A program made the position numbers and the translations under genes. From Salinispora tropica CNB-440 (GTDB lineage Bacteria > Actinomycetota > Actinomycetes > Mycobacteriales > Micromonosporaceae): a DNA stretch of 64,000 nt. Every line of letters starts with the position of its first letter. Position 1 is the first letter of the stretch. The notes under the pieces were generated by a model, which saw nothing but the letters and a program-made list of their open reading frames with translations, was not told the origin of the DNA and ran no database searches. Location: positions 2,732,144 to 2,796,143 of the forward strand of contig NC_009380.1 of the NCBI RefSeq assembly GCF_000016425.1. Reading direction: 5' to 3'. Shown here in pieces: positions 42,995-51,357 of this stretch.

Positions 42995-43049
42995 TTGACA
43001 GTGTACGGCGTACACCGTACCTTTCGGGGTCAAGGTGTACGCCGTACAC
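42995..43049 (+). promoter_or_regulatory. Promoter with two TetR-like operators before the DUF2306 gene
   Basis: -35 TTGACA (42995-43000) and -10 TACCTT (43018-43023) are 17 bp apart. GTGTACGGCGTACAC (43001-43015) fills the spacer, and GTGTACGCCGTACAC (43035-43049) lies just after the expected transcription start. Both are perfect GTGTAC-n3-GTACAC palindromes, centres 34 bp apart. Binding would block the promoter. No regulator gene is adjacent. Confidence 0.8.
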
Positions 43050-43103
43050 ATGGGTCTGTCCCCGCCAGGCGGATCACAAACTCCACAACGAACAGGGGCA
43101 GTT

Positions 43104-43871
43104 GTGCCTTCACCACCCAAGCGAGAGTGGCTCGTGCCGGCCGGACTGATCGCGCTCAGTGCCATCCCAGTGATCGCCGGTACGTTCCGAGTCACCGAAC
43201 TGACCAGTGATGCAGCAGTCACACCAGACAACGCCCGATTCTTCGCCTCACCAGCGCCCGTGCTGGTCCACATCGTCAGCTCCGCCCTCTACTGTCTGTT
43301 CGGCGCGCTCCAGTTCGCCCGGGGCTTCCGCCGCCGCAGACTCGACTGGCACCGCACGGCCGGGCGCCTACTTCTCCCTCTCGGGCTCGCCTCGGCACTG
43401 TCCGGCCTGTGGATGACGACCTTCTATGACCGCCCGGCCCAGGACAACGAACTCCTCACCGGCATCCGACTCGTCGCCGGAGCCGCCATGGTCGGCTGTC
43501 TCATCCTCGGCTTCACCAGCATCCGCCAGCGGAAGACCAATCGTCACCGCGCCTGGATGGCGCGCGCCTACGCGATCGGCCTCGGGGCGGGCACCCAGGC
43601 CCTGACCAACGCGCCCTGGATTCTGCTGACCGGCGAATCGACCGGAAACCCCCGGGCGCTGCTGATGCTCGCCGGCTGGTTGATCAACATTGCCGTGGTG
43701 GAGTGGGCGCTCCGCAGGAGACCGGCCCAGCCACGCCGGGCCGCTGGCGGCCGATCGCCACGAACGCGAGACACCGAATCGTCACGGCTGACGGCCAGCA
43801 GGAGCGGTCAAGGATCACGGACAGGTGGCGGCGAGTGGGTCGACGCACATGGCAGGCGGAGCGGGGCTTAG
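43104..43871 (+). CDS. DUF2306 membrane protein
   Basis: 255 residues from the GTG at 43104, chosen because AGGGG lies five bases upstream and the first helix follows. The frame is open back to 43035 but that part overlaps the operator. Seven or so transmembrane helices. Typical DUF2306 features include an HIVSSALYCLFGALQFARGF helix with a His, DWHRTAGRL, and HRAWMARAYAIGLGAGTQA near residue 160. A Pro/Arg/Ser-rich cytoplasmic tail follows. Function unknown; such genes are usually controlled by a neighbouring TetR regulator, which is missing here. Stop overlaps the convergent GAP gene. Confidence 0.8.
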   Translation: MPSPPKREWLVPAGLIALSAIPVIAGTFRVTELTSDAAVTPDNARFFASPAPVLVHIVSSALYCLFGALQFARGFRRRRLDWHRTAGRLLLPLGLASALSGLWMTTFYDRPAQDNELLTGIRLVAGAAMVGCLILGFTSIRQRKTNRHRAWMARAYAIGLGAGTQALTNAPWILLTGESTGNPRALLMLAGWLINIAVVEWALRRRPAQPRRAAGGRSPRTRDTESSRLTASRSGQGSRTGGGEWVDAHGRRSGA

Positions 43872-44590
43872 GTCGCCCTCGACAACGCTTCGAAGAGCTC
43901 CAGGTGGGTGGCGGCGTCGTGCGCGCAGAGAAAGCCGAGGATGCCCACGATCCAGCCGGTGGCCTCGGCCGCGTTACGGACCATCCACCGGTTCACCGCC
44001 TCGAGCACCGGCTGCGCCAGTCCGGCCGCGACCAGGCGCGCCGCCAGCAACCCCAGTGCGGGCAGCACCATGACCACGCAGTAGCCAGCGAGCACGGTGA
44101 CGCTCGCGGGTAGTGTCAGCGCGGACGCGCCGAGCAGCCCGATAGCCGCCAGGTAGGGAAGCATCGTGGTCGCCTCCAACGTCACGGCGGCCAGGGCCAG
44201 CCCGATCAACGCCGAGATGGACTGGCGCCCGGTCATCGCCCGCTCACGCCAACGCAGCAGGCGGCCCGGCTGGGTGTCACCCGACGGTCGCTTCCAACCG
44301 ATGACCAGGGCGAAGCCGAGCAGGCCGACCCCCACCACGAGTTGCGCCACCCGGAACGGCCTACTCTCCAGCACGGGACGCACCTCGTCGAGCAGCGCCG
44401 CCGCACCGACGAGCAACGCCACACCGAGCACGAGATAGAAGGCGGCGACCGTGGCGAGGAAGACCAACAACCGGGTCGGGCGCAGCCGACCCGGCGCCAG
44501 CATCATCCAGATCGGGATCAGCAGCGTTCCGAAGCTGGTGCTGTCCACCAGGGCCAGGACGACGAGCGATCCGATCAGGGCCAGGTCCAC
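43868..44590 (-). CDS. GAP/Sap-family membrane protein (sulfolipid-1-addressing-like)
   Basis: 240 residues from the GTG at 44590 behind GGGGAG; a longer frame is open but hydrophilic. Six hydrophobic segments, beginning DLALIGSLVVLALVDSTSFG, with PIWMMLAPGR and WKRPSGD, in the pattern of the GAP family named after the mycobacterial Sap protein. Proposed role is transport of small lipids or glycolipids across the membrane; that is family knowledge from mycobacteria only. Convergent with DUF2306, the two stops overlapping by 3-4 nt. Confidence 0.75.
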   Translation of the reverse strand: MDLALIGSLVVLALVDSTSFGTLLIPIWMMLAPGRLRPTRLLVFLATVAAFYLVLGVALLVGAAALLDEVRPVLESRPFRVAQLVVGVGLLGFALVIGWKRPSGDTQPGRLLRWRERAMTGRQSISALIGLALAAVTLEATTMLPYLAAIGLLGASALTLPASVTVLAGYCVVMVLPALGLLAARLVAAGLAQPVLEAVNRWMVRNAAEATGWIVGILGFLCAHDAATHLELFEALSRAT

Positions 44591-44962
44591 GGTGCGCTCC
44601 CCCTCCGAGTCACGGGTGCAATGGTAGGGAGAAACCGTCACCTTGATACGCGATCACCTGCGTGCGATCAGAATGAGTCAGAAAGACGACGAAAGCACAG
44701 TCGGTGGCAGGCCATGGAGCCCCTCAGTAGACAAAGGATCCCGGGCGAACCCGGCACTCAACTCACCCCACAAAGGCCCCATGCCCGATATTTGTGACCA
44801 CACAGCTACCTACTCGTCCCACCACCCCGCACAATTGTTACCGTTGTGAACCAGTTCAGGGCCGTTGAGTCCAGGGGCGGTGAACAGGCGCGTTGACACC
44901 GCGGCGTCGCGGGCGCTGCCGGCAAGCCTGAGTCGATCATGGTTACCGGTGCGGCAACCCAG
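44591..44962. other. Intergenic region without recognised features
   Basis: About 370 bp between the GAP gene and the Sua5/YciO gene. It is less GC-rich than its surroundings (for example CCGATATTTGTGACC), includes the GAP promoter, and has no frame with a ribosome site and recognisable product. Confidence 0.5.
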
Positions 44963-45583
44963 CTACTCGAAGCGGGACGGGTCCCCCGCGCCACGACGTA
45001 GCACCTCTGGCTCATCGCCCGACAGGTCGACCACGGTCGTCGGCTCCTTGCCACAGTCGCCTGCGTCCACCACGCCGTCGAGCACGTGGTCCAACCGTTC
45101 CTTGATCTCCCACCCCTGGGTCAACGGCTCCTCCTCCCCGGGCAGGATCAGGGTGCTGGAGACCATCGGCTCACCGAGCTCGGCCAGCAACGCCTGGGCG
45201 ACGGCGTGGTCGGGCACCCGTACCCCAACGGTGCGCTTCCGCGGATGCAACATCCGTCGCGGCACCTCACGGGTAGCCGGCAGAATGAAGGTGTAGCTGC
45301 CCGGGATACAGGACTTGACCAACCGGAACACCGCGTTGCTGATCTGCACGAACTGACCCAGCTGCGCGAAGTCCCGACAGACCAACGTGAAGTGGTGCCG
45401 CTCGTCGAGCCGGCGAATGTCACGGATCCGGTCCAGCCCGCGGCGGTCGCCCAGCTGGCAGCCGAGCGCACAGCAGGAATCGGTGGGGTAGGCGATGAGG
45501 CCACCGTCCCGGACGAGTCCGACGACCTGCCGCAGGATTCGGGGCTGGGGGTTGTCCGGGTGCACGTCGTAGTACCTCGCCAT
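44963..45583 (-). CDS. Sua5/YciO/YrdC-family protein (threonylcarbamoyl-AMP synthase-like)
   Basis: 206 residues. The YrdC fold is seen in GGLIAYPTDSCCALGCQLGD (substrate pocket near residue 28). Also seen are IRRLDERHHFTLVCRDFAQL, PGSYTFILPAT near 95, RKRTVGVRVPDHAV near 115 and STLILPGEEEP near 145. It resembles the YciO branch more than TsaC: the KR motif reads DERHH rather than KxRP. The tRNA t6A role is therefore not certain. Monocistronic. Confidence 0.85.
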   Translation of the reverse strand: MARYYDVHPDNPQPRILRQVVGLVRDGGLIAYPTDSCCALGCQLGDRRGLDRIRDIRRLDERHHFTLVCRDFAQLGQFVQISNAVFRLVKSCIPGSYTFILPATREVPRRMLHPRKRTVGVRVPDHAVAQALLAELGEPMVSSTLILPGEEEPLTQGWEIKERLDHVLDGVVDAGDCGKEPTTVVDLSGDEPEVLRRGAGDPSRFE

Positions 45584-45655
45584 GGGTCGAGCCTAGTAGC
45601 CCGGACGTAGGCCGCCGAGGTCGCCGGGTGCCGGCCAGGCGTTAGGGTTCCGGTC

Positions 45656-46426
45656 GTGCCCGTCAACCCCGAGGTGGTCGATGCTCTCCGGGCCGACCCC
45701 GCCGCCATCTCGCTGCGCCCCTCGCTCGACCTCTCGTACGGTGACCCCGGTCGAGCCACCGCCATGGACCGCTTCCACGCCCAGTTCGTCCGCCCCGACG
45801 ACCTCGTCCTCGACATCGGTGCACACGTCGGTGACCGCACCGCCAGCTACCGCCGGCTGGGCGCCCGGGTAGTCGCCGTCGAGCCGCAACCACTCTGCGC
45901 CCGGAGCATCCGGGCCCTGTACGGCGACGACAACCAGGTCACCGTGGTCGAAGCGGCGTGTGGCGCGGCGATCGGCGCTCTGAAGCTTCACATCAACACG
46001 GCCAACCCCACCGTCTCGACCGCGTCACCGCACTTCATCCAGGCCACCGACGGCGCGGAGAACTGGCAGGGGCAGGTCTGGGACGCACGGCTGAACGTTC
46101 CGGCCACCACCCTCGACGTCCTCATCGCCGAACACGGCGTCCCTGCCTTCACCAAAGTCGATGTGGAGGGCTTCGAGGATGCGGTCCTCGCCGGATTGAG
46201 CCACCCGCTGCCAGCGTTGTCGTTCGAGTTCACCACGGTCGAGCGGGCGGTGGCACGGCGGGCGCTCGACCGCGCCGTCGCGCTCGGGTTCACCCGCTTC
46301 AACCTGGCCCTCGGTGACGCCATGGCGTTGGCCGAGCCGGCCTGGCTGACCGCCACCGCACTGGCCACGCTCCTCGACGCCCTGCCGCACTCCGCCAACT
46401 CCGGCGATGTCTACTGCCGACGCTAG
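45656..46426 (+). CDS. FkbM-family methyltransferase
   Basis: 256 residues from the GTG at 45656. SAM motif LVLDIGAHVGDRTASYRRLG near residue 50, VVAVEPQPLCARSIRAL (motif II acidic loop) near 75, and the FkbM signature TKVDVEGFEDAVLAGL near 165. Family members O-methylate sugars or polyketides, and some are housekeeping enzymes of unknown substrate. Stops 17 nt from the convergent pncB gene. No biosynthetic partners adjacent. Confidence 0.88.
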   Translation: MPVNPEVVDALRADPAAISLRPSLDLSYGDPGRATAMDRFHAQFVRPDDLVLDIGAHVGDRTASYRRLGARVVAVEPQPLCARSIRALYGDDNQVTVVEAACGAAIGALKLHINTANPTVSTASPHFIQATDGAENWQGQVWDARLNVPATTLDVLIAEHGVPAFTKVDVEGFEDAVLAGLSHPLPALSFEFTTVERAVARRALDRAVALGFTRFNLALGDAMALAEPAWLTATALATLLDALPHSANSGDVYCRR

Positions 46427-46443
46427 CTCGTACCGGACCGCTT

Positions 46444-47799
46444 TCAGCGACGCGCGATGGGAGCTGCATCACCCGAGCGGACCGCTGCTGTCACCTTCTC
46501 CTGCAGCCCGGCCAGCTCGGAGCTGACCGTGACGGCGGACGGCACCGGTTCGGTCAGCCGTCGGGCCGGCTCGGGCAGCCACGCAAGATCAGCTTCGAAG
46601 CGGTCGCGCGCGGCCCGTACCGCCTCGGCCGCCGTAGCGGTGTCGAGCCGCCGTCCGGCGCGCATGACCGGTACGAGCAGCGACTCCCGACCGGGTGGCG
46701 ACGCTTCGGTATGCAGCCCGAGGAGGTCGCCGTCGGTGCCGGTGGGATCCCGGAAGACCTGCTTCGCACCCGGCAGGGTTACCTTACCCGGTGACAGCTT
46801 CACCACCGGCCGTTCGCCGTAGCTGACCAGCTTGTACGCGCTGTCCAGGGACGGCGCGTCCGAGGAGACCCCCATCCTGGTGCCGACGCCGTACCCGTCG
46901 ATCGGCGCACCGGCCGCGACCAGCCCCGCGATGGCCTCCTCATCAAGGCCCCCGCTGGCCAGAATCTTGACCTCGGTCAGACCCGCCGTGTCAAGGATCG
47001 TACGGGTCTGCCGGGCCAGCGCGGCCAGGTCGCCGGAGTCCAGCCGGACCCCCGCCGGGCCGCTCCAGCCCAGCTCCGTGAGGACCTCAACGGCCGCCCG
47101 TACGCCGGCGGGCGTGTCGTAGGTGTCCACCAGGAAGATCGGATTGACGGGGAAGTCGCCGGCGAAGGCGCGGAAGGCGGCCCGCTCGTCCGGGAACGCC
47201 TCCACGTACGAGTGGGCCATCGTGCCGGACGGCCGCAGCCCGTACCGGCGGGCTGCCTCCACGTGACTGGTCGCGGCGAACCCGACGACCGCGGACGCCC
47301 GGGCCACGCCGGCACCGGCCGCCAGCCCATGGGTACGGCGGAACGAGAAGTCGATCAGTTCAGCGTCACCGGCGGCGAGCCGACACCGGGCCGCCTTACT
47401 GGCGATCGTGGTCTGAAACGTGATCAGGTTCAGTAGACCGGTCTCGACCAGCTGCGCCTCGGCGAGCGGCGCCGTGACCTCGAGTAACGGCTCGTCGGCG
47501 AAGACGATCCGCCCCTCCGGCACCGCTCGCACGTCTCCGGTGAACCGTAGCGGGGCCAGCGCCGCCAGGGCCCTCTCGTCGAATCCATGGACATCACGCA
47601 GGTACGCCAACTCGTCGTCGGCAAACGAGAAGGCCTCCAGAAACGTCAGCGCCTCGTCGAGCCCGGCGGCCACCAGGAAGCCGCGGCGGTCCGGCAGCCG
47701 GCGGGAGAAGAGGCTGAAGGTAGCCGATGCGTTCAGGTCGTGCCGCAGGTAGCTGGCGGCCATCCGAAGCTCGTAGAGGTCGGTATGGAGACCGGTCAT
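46444..47799 (-). CDS. pncB: Nicotinate phosphoribosyltransferase
   Basis: 451 residues from the ATG at 47799, preceded by GGAGGAGG. N-terminal LHTDLYELRMAASYLRHDL is the classic NAPRTase opening. The catalytic His loop (FSFRRTHGLAAG) is near residue 155, and the PRPP/phosphate sites VRLDSGDLAALARQTR and ILASGGLDEEAIAGL are near 250-290. It salvages nicotinate to NaMN for NAD synthesis. Its leader contains a 13-bp hairpin only 16 nt before the start. Upstream on the same strand is pdxY, another cofactor-salvage gene. Confidence 0.93.
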   Translation of the reverse strand: MTGLHTDLYELRMAASYLRHDLNASATFSLFSRRLPDRRGFLVAAGLDEALTFLEAFSFADDELAYLRDVHGFDERALAALAPLRFTGDVRAVPEGRIVFADEPLLEVTAPLAEAQLVETGLLNLITFQTTIASKAARCRLAAGDAELIDFSFRRTHGLAAGAGVARASAVVGFAATSHVEAARRYGLRPSGTMAHSYVEAFPDERAAFRAFAGDFPVNPIFLVDTYDTPAGVRAAVEVLTELGWSGPAGVRLDSGDLAALARQTRTILDTAGLTEVKILASGGLDEEAIAGLVAAGAPIDGYGVGTRMGVSSDAPSLDSAYKLVSYGERPVVKLSPGKVTLPGAKQVFRDPTGTDGDLLGLHTEASPPGRESLLVPVMRAGRRLDTATAAEAVRAARDRFEADLAWLPEPARRLTEPVPSAVTVSSELAGLQEKVTAAVRSGDAAPIARR

Positions 47800-47815
47800 G
47801 TCGCCTCCTCCACGG

Positions 47816-47853
47816 GGTGTCCGGACCGTCCGGCGCTGGGCGGTCCGGACACC
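47816..47853 (-). terminator. Hairpin between pdxY and pncB
   Basis: GGTGTCCGGACCG (47816-47828) pairs perfectly with 47841-47853 around a 12-nt loop. It lies downstream of pdxY but only 16 nt before the pncB start. It is either the pdxY terminator or a structured pncB leader close to the ribosome site. Confidence 0.65.
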
Positions 47854-47930
47854 ACCAACTCTGGTCGAAGCAGTGTCGGGATGTGCCGGGAACGGAACAT
47901 GCACCGCCAGACGTGTCGAGCAGCTCCGGA

Positions 47931-48782
47931 TCAGCGCAGTCGGCGGGCGGTGAAGCCCGGCGGTGGGCTCGCGATCGACTCCTGGGCCGCGACCAGCTGG
48001 AGCTCCCGGGTACCCGCCGCCAACGTGGCCTCGAAGACCCGGAAGATGCTTGCGCTGGTGCGCTCCAGCGCGGTCGCGGGTGAATCGGTGGTCCACAGGT
48101 GTGCGAGGTAGAGCGCGGCCGTGACGTCACCGCCACCGTTCGGGCTGATCGGCAGCATCGGTGTGGTCACCGCCCAGGCGCCCTCCTCGGAGACGGCCAC
48201 CAGCTCAAGCTGCTCCTCGGGCAGGTCCCGGTGGAGCACGCTGGTGACCAGTACGTGCTGTGGTCCGGTCGCCCGCACCTTGTCGACCGCCCCGAGCAGC
48301 TCCGCCAGCGTCTCCGTCCGACCGCCGGCGAGATACTCCAGCTCGAACTGGTTCGGGGTGATGATGTCCGCGTTCGGTACGACCACGTCGCGCAGGTACT
48401 CCGGGATGCCGGGGCGAGCGAACATCCCCCGGCCCACGTCCCCCATCACCGGGTCACAGCAGTAGACGGCGGCGGGGTTGACGGCTTTCACCCGGCGAAC
48501 CGCATCGATGATCACCTCACCCATCGCCGGGTCGCCCTGGTACCCGGAGAGCACCGCGTCGGCTTGGGCGAGAACTCCCCGGTCGGCGATGCCGGCGATG
48601 ACCTCGGCGACATCCGCGGGTGCCAGCAGTGGCCCACGCCATGCGCCGTAGCCGGTGTGGTTGGAGAAGTGGACCGTCAACACCGGCCACACCTCGTGCC
48701 CGAGGCGTTGCAGCGGAAAGACGGCGGCCGAGTTGCCGACGTGGCCATAGGCAACCGACGACTGGATAGACAGGATTCGCAC
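47931..48782 (-). CDS. pdxY: Pyridoxal kinase
   Basis: 283 residues. Ribokinase-like fold specialised as PdxY/PdxK. N-terminal ILSIQSSVAYGHVGNSAAVF, LTVHFSNHTGYG near residue 38, CDPVMGD near 110 and the anion-hole/catalytic NGGGDVTAALYLAHL near 215 with the essential Asp. It phosphorylates pyridoxal for PLP salvage. Note NGGGD where many family members have GTGD. Monocistronic or first of a pair with pncB across the hairpin. Confidence 0.92.
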   Translation of the reverse strand: MRILSIQSSVAYGHVGNSAAVFPLQRLGHEVWPVLTVHFSNHTGYGAWRGPLLAPADVAEVIAGIADRGVLAQADAVLSGYQGDPAMGEVIIDAVRRVKAVNPAAVYCCDPVMGDVGRGMFARPGIPEYLRDVVVPNADIITPNQFELEYLAGGRTETLAELLGAVDKVRATGPQHVLVTSVLHRDLPEEQLELVAVSEEGAWAVTTPMLPISPNGGGDVTAALYLAHLWTTDSPATALERTSASIFRVFEATLAAGTRELQLVAAQESIASPPPGFTARRLR

Positions 48783-48902
48783 CCGACCATCATCGTGGTT
48801 ACGGTCACGCCAGTTCCCACTACCCCCGCCCTGACGTGCCCGTTCGACGGGTTGGTCGCCGGGGGGAGGTAGTATCGCACCAGCTCAGAAGGGGGGCCCG
48901 AG

Positions 48903-49238
48903 ATGTCCGACACTACCCACAACCGGCCCGCACACGGCATCAGCCGTCCGGACGACGTAAGCGATCCGCTGCTGTGGGGGCTGGCCCTCAACGTGGCGGA
49001 CGCGCACCAACCGGACGCCGCGGGCACCGACTGCGTGAGTCTGCTCTGCACCGGCCAGGGCTGGCCCTGCACGACCTGGCAGTCCGCCCAGCGCGCGCTG
49101 CGGGTGGCCCAGACACCACCCGGGCAGCGGCCTGCCGACCGGCCGGAAGGGCGGACGGACGAGTGGAGCGCATTCCACACACACCCGCCGCGTGCCACCG
49201 CGCCGGAGCCGCAGCGCCGCGGCGACATCGCCGCCTGA
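48903..49238 (+). CDS. Hypothetical protein with Cys pair
   Basis: 111 residues. ATG preceded by an AGGGGGG ribosome site. The central part DCVSLLCTGQGWPCTTWQSA (about residues 43-62) contains three Cys and a WPC motif reminiscent of the small Cys protein at 24250. The C-terminus is Pro/Arg/Glu-rich. No family recognised. Divergent from pdxY across 120 bp. Confidence 0.6.
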   Translation: MSDTTHNRPAHGISRPDDVSDPLLWGLALNVADAHQPDAAGTDCVSLLCTGQGWPCTTWQSAQRALRVAQTPPGQRPADRPEGRTDEWSAFHTHPPRATAPEPQRRGDIAA

Positions 49239-49315
49239 GCATCGGCCGTCGCGCGGCACCGCCGCATCGATCACCGCTACCGGGGGCGCCGGCCATGCCG
49301 ACGCCCCCGAGCGGA

Positions 49316-51226
49316 TCAGAGAGTACGAGCGAGACGCTCGGCAAGGATCCGGGTGAAGTGGGACGGGTCGGCCAGTTCGCCTCCCTCGGCGAGCAACGCC
49401 ATTCCGTACAGCAGTTCGGCAGTCTCTTTCAGCGACTCCTCGGTGACACCCTGTTCCCGGGCCTTGCGCAACCCACTGACCAGCGGATGCGTCGGGTTCA
49501 GTTCGAGGATCCGCTTGACCTGCGGCACCTCGTGACCCATGGCGCGGTACATCTTTTCCAGCGTCGGGGTGACGTCGTGCGCGTCACCCACCACGCAGGC
49601 CGGTGAGGTGGTCAGCCGGGCGGAGAGGCGGACCTCCCGAACCTGGTCGGCGAGAGTACTACTCAGCCAGGTGAGCAGGTCGGCGTACTCGGTGCGCTGG
49701 CGCTCCCGTTCGGCCTCGGCCGCCGAGCGCTCCTCCTCGGTGTCCAGGTCAACCTGGCCCTTGGCGACGGAACGCAGCGTCTTGCCCTCGTACTCGCCGA
49801 CCCGCTCCACCCACACCTCGTCGACCGGGTCGGTGAGCAGCAGCACCTCGAAGCCCTTGGCCCGGAACGCCTCCATGTGCGGCGAGTTCTCGATGGTGCT
49901 GCGGTTCTCGCCGGTGGCGTAGTAAATGTCAGTCTGGCCGTCCTTCATCCGCGTGACGTAGTCGGCGAGGTCGGTCGGCTCGGCCGGATCATGGGTGGAG
50001 GCGACGGAGAGGATCTCCAGGAGAGAGTCCCGGTTCTCGGTGTCGTCGATCAGCCCTTCCTTGACGACAGCGCCGAACTCGGTCCAGAAGGTGCGGTACT
50101 TCTCCGGCTGGTTGGCCTTGAGCTCCTTGACGGTGGCGAGGATCTTCTTGACCAGGCGGCGGCGGACCACCTGAATCTGCCGGTCCTGCTGGAGTAGCTC
50201 GCGGGAGATGTTGAGCGACAGGTCGTGTGCGTCGACCACGCCCTTCACGAAGCGCAGGTATCCCGGCATCAGCGCCTCGCAGTCATCCATGATGAAGACG
50301 CGCTTGACGTAGAGCTGCACACCGCGGCGGCCCTGCGGGGAGAAGAGGTCCAGCGGTGCGTGCGTGGGCAGGAAGAGCAGCGCCTCGTACTCGAAGGTGC
50401 CCTCCCCCCGCATGTGCACGACCTCGAGCGGGTCGGCCCAGTCATGGCTGACGTGCTTGTAGAACTCGTGGTACTCGGCCGGTTCGACCTCGTCGCGGGA
50501 CCGCGCCCAGAGTGCCTTCATCGAGTTGAGTGTCTGCACCTCGGTGGTCGACTCACCGCCGTCGGTGCCGGGCTGCTCCACCGCCATCCGGATCGGGTGG
50601 GCGATGAAGTCGGAGTACCGCTTGACGATCTGCCGGACTGTCCACTCGGTGGCGTAGTCGTGCAGGTTGTCCTCGGAGTCGGCCGGCTTGAGGTGCAGCG
50701 TGACCGCCGTTCCCTGCGGAGCGTCAGTGGCCGAGGCGATCGTGTACGTGCCCTCCCCGCTCGACTCCCAGCGGGTGCCGTCGGTCGCCCCCGCCTCGCG
50801 GGTGACCAGGACAACCCGGTCGGCGACCATGAACGCCGCATAGAAGCCGACGCCGAACTGGCCGATCAGCTCCTGCGACGTCTCCGCGTCGGCTGACTCA
50901 CGCAATGTGCGGAGCAGCTCGGCGGTTCCGGACTTGGCGATCGTGCCGATCACCTGGACGACCTCGTCCCGGGACATCCCGATCCCGTTGTCCCGCACGG
51001 TCAGGGTCCGTGCGTCCGGGTCGATCTCGATCGCGATGTGCAGGTCGGCAGTGTCGACGTCGAGGTCCTTGTCCCGCAGCGACGCCAGACGCAGCTTGTC
51101 CAACGCGTCGGAGGCGTTCGAGATTAACTCGCGCAGGAAGACATCCTTGTTCGAGTAGATCGAGTGAACCATCAGCTGAAGCAGCTGACGTGCCTCAGCC
51201 TGGAACTCCAACGTCTCGCTACTCAC
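49316..51226 (-). CDS. htpG: HtpG, bacterial Hsp90 chaperone
   Basis: 636 residues from the GTG at 51226 (reads VSSETLEFQAEARQLLQLMV), with AAAGGA six bases upstream. GHKL ATPase domain with YSNKDVFLRELISNASDALD, DNGIGMSRDEV, and GQFGVGFYAAFMVADRV; a middle domain with the KRVFIMDDCEALMPGYLRFV catalytic-loop region; and a C-terminal dimerisation domain ending in RTL. ATP-dependent folding of client proteins in the cytoplasm. Monocistronic; no HspR- or HrcA-type operator was recognised upstream. Confidence 0.95.
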   Translation of the reverse strand: MSSETLEFQAEARQLLQLMVHSIYSNKDVFLRELISNASDALDKLRLASLRDKDLDVDTADLHIAIEIDPDARTLTVRDNGIGMSRDEVVQVIGTIAKSGTAELLRTLRESADAETSQELIGQFGVGFYAAFMVADRVVLVTREAGATDGTRWESSGEGTYTIASATDAPQGTAVTLHLKPADSEDNLHDYATEWTVRQIVKRYSDFIAHPIRMAVEQPGTDGGESTTEVQTLNSMKALWARSRDEVEPAEYHEFYKHVSHDWADPLEVVHMRGEGTFEYEALLFLPTHAPLDLFSPQGRRGVQLYVKRVFIMDDCEALMPGYLRFVKGVVDAHDLSLNISRELLQQDRQIQVVRRRLVKKILATVKELKANQPEKYRTFWTEFGAVVKEGLIDDTENRDSLLEILSVASTHDPAEPTDLADYVTRMKDGQTDIYYATGENRSTIENSPHMEAFRAKGFEVLLLTDPVDEVWVERVGEYEGKTLRSVAKGQVDLDTEEERSAAEAERERQRTEYADLLTWLSSTLADQVREVRLSARLTTSPACVVGDAHDVTPTLEKMYRAMGHEVPQVKRILELNPTHPLVSGLRKAREQGVTEESLKETAELLYGMALLAEGGELADPSHFTRILAERLARTL

Positions 51227-51357
51227 GCCGTGTCCTTTCGTCCGCATGTCCGGATCGTCGGCGGACGGCGACGCCCCCCGACGACGTGTTGCCCGACAGG
51301 ATACGAGCCCCTTGTGCGGGGCGGGGCAGCGACGTCCTGCACACCCATCGGGCCTGG

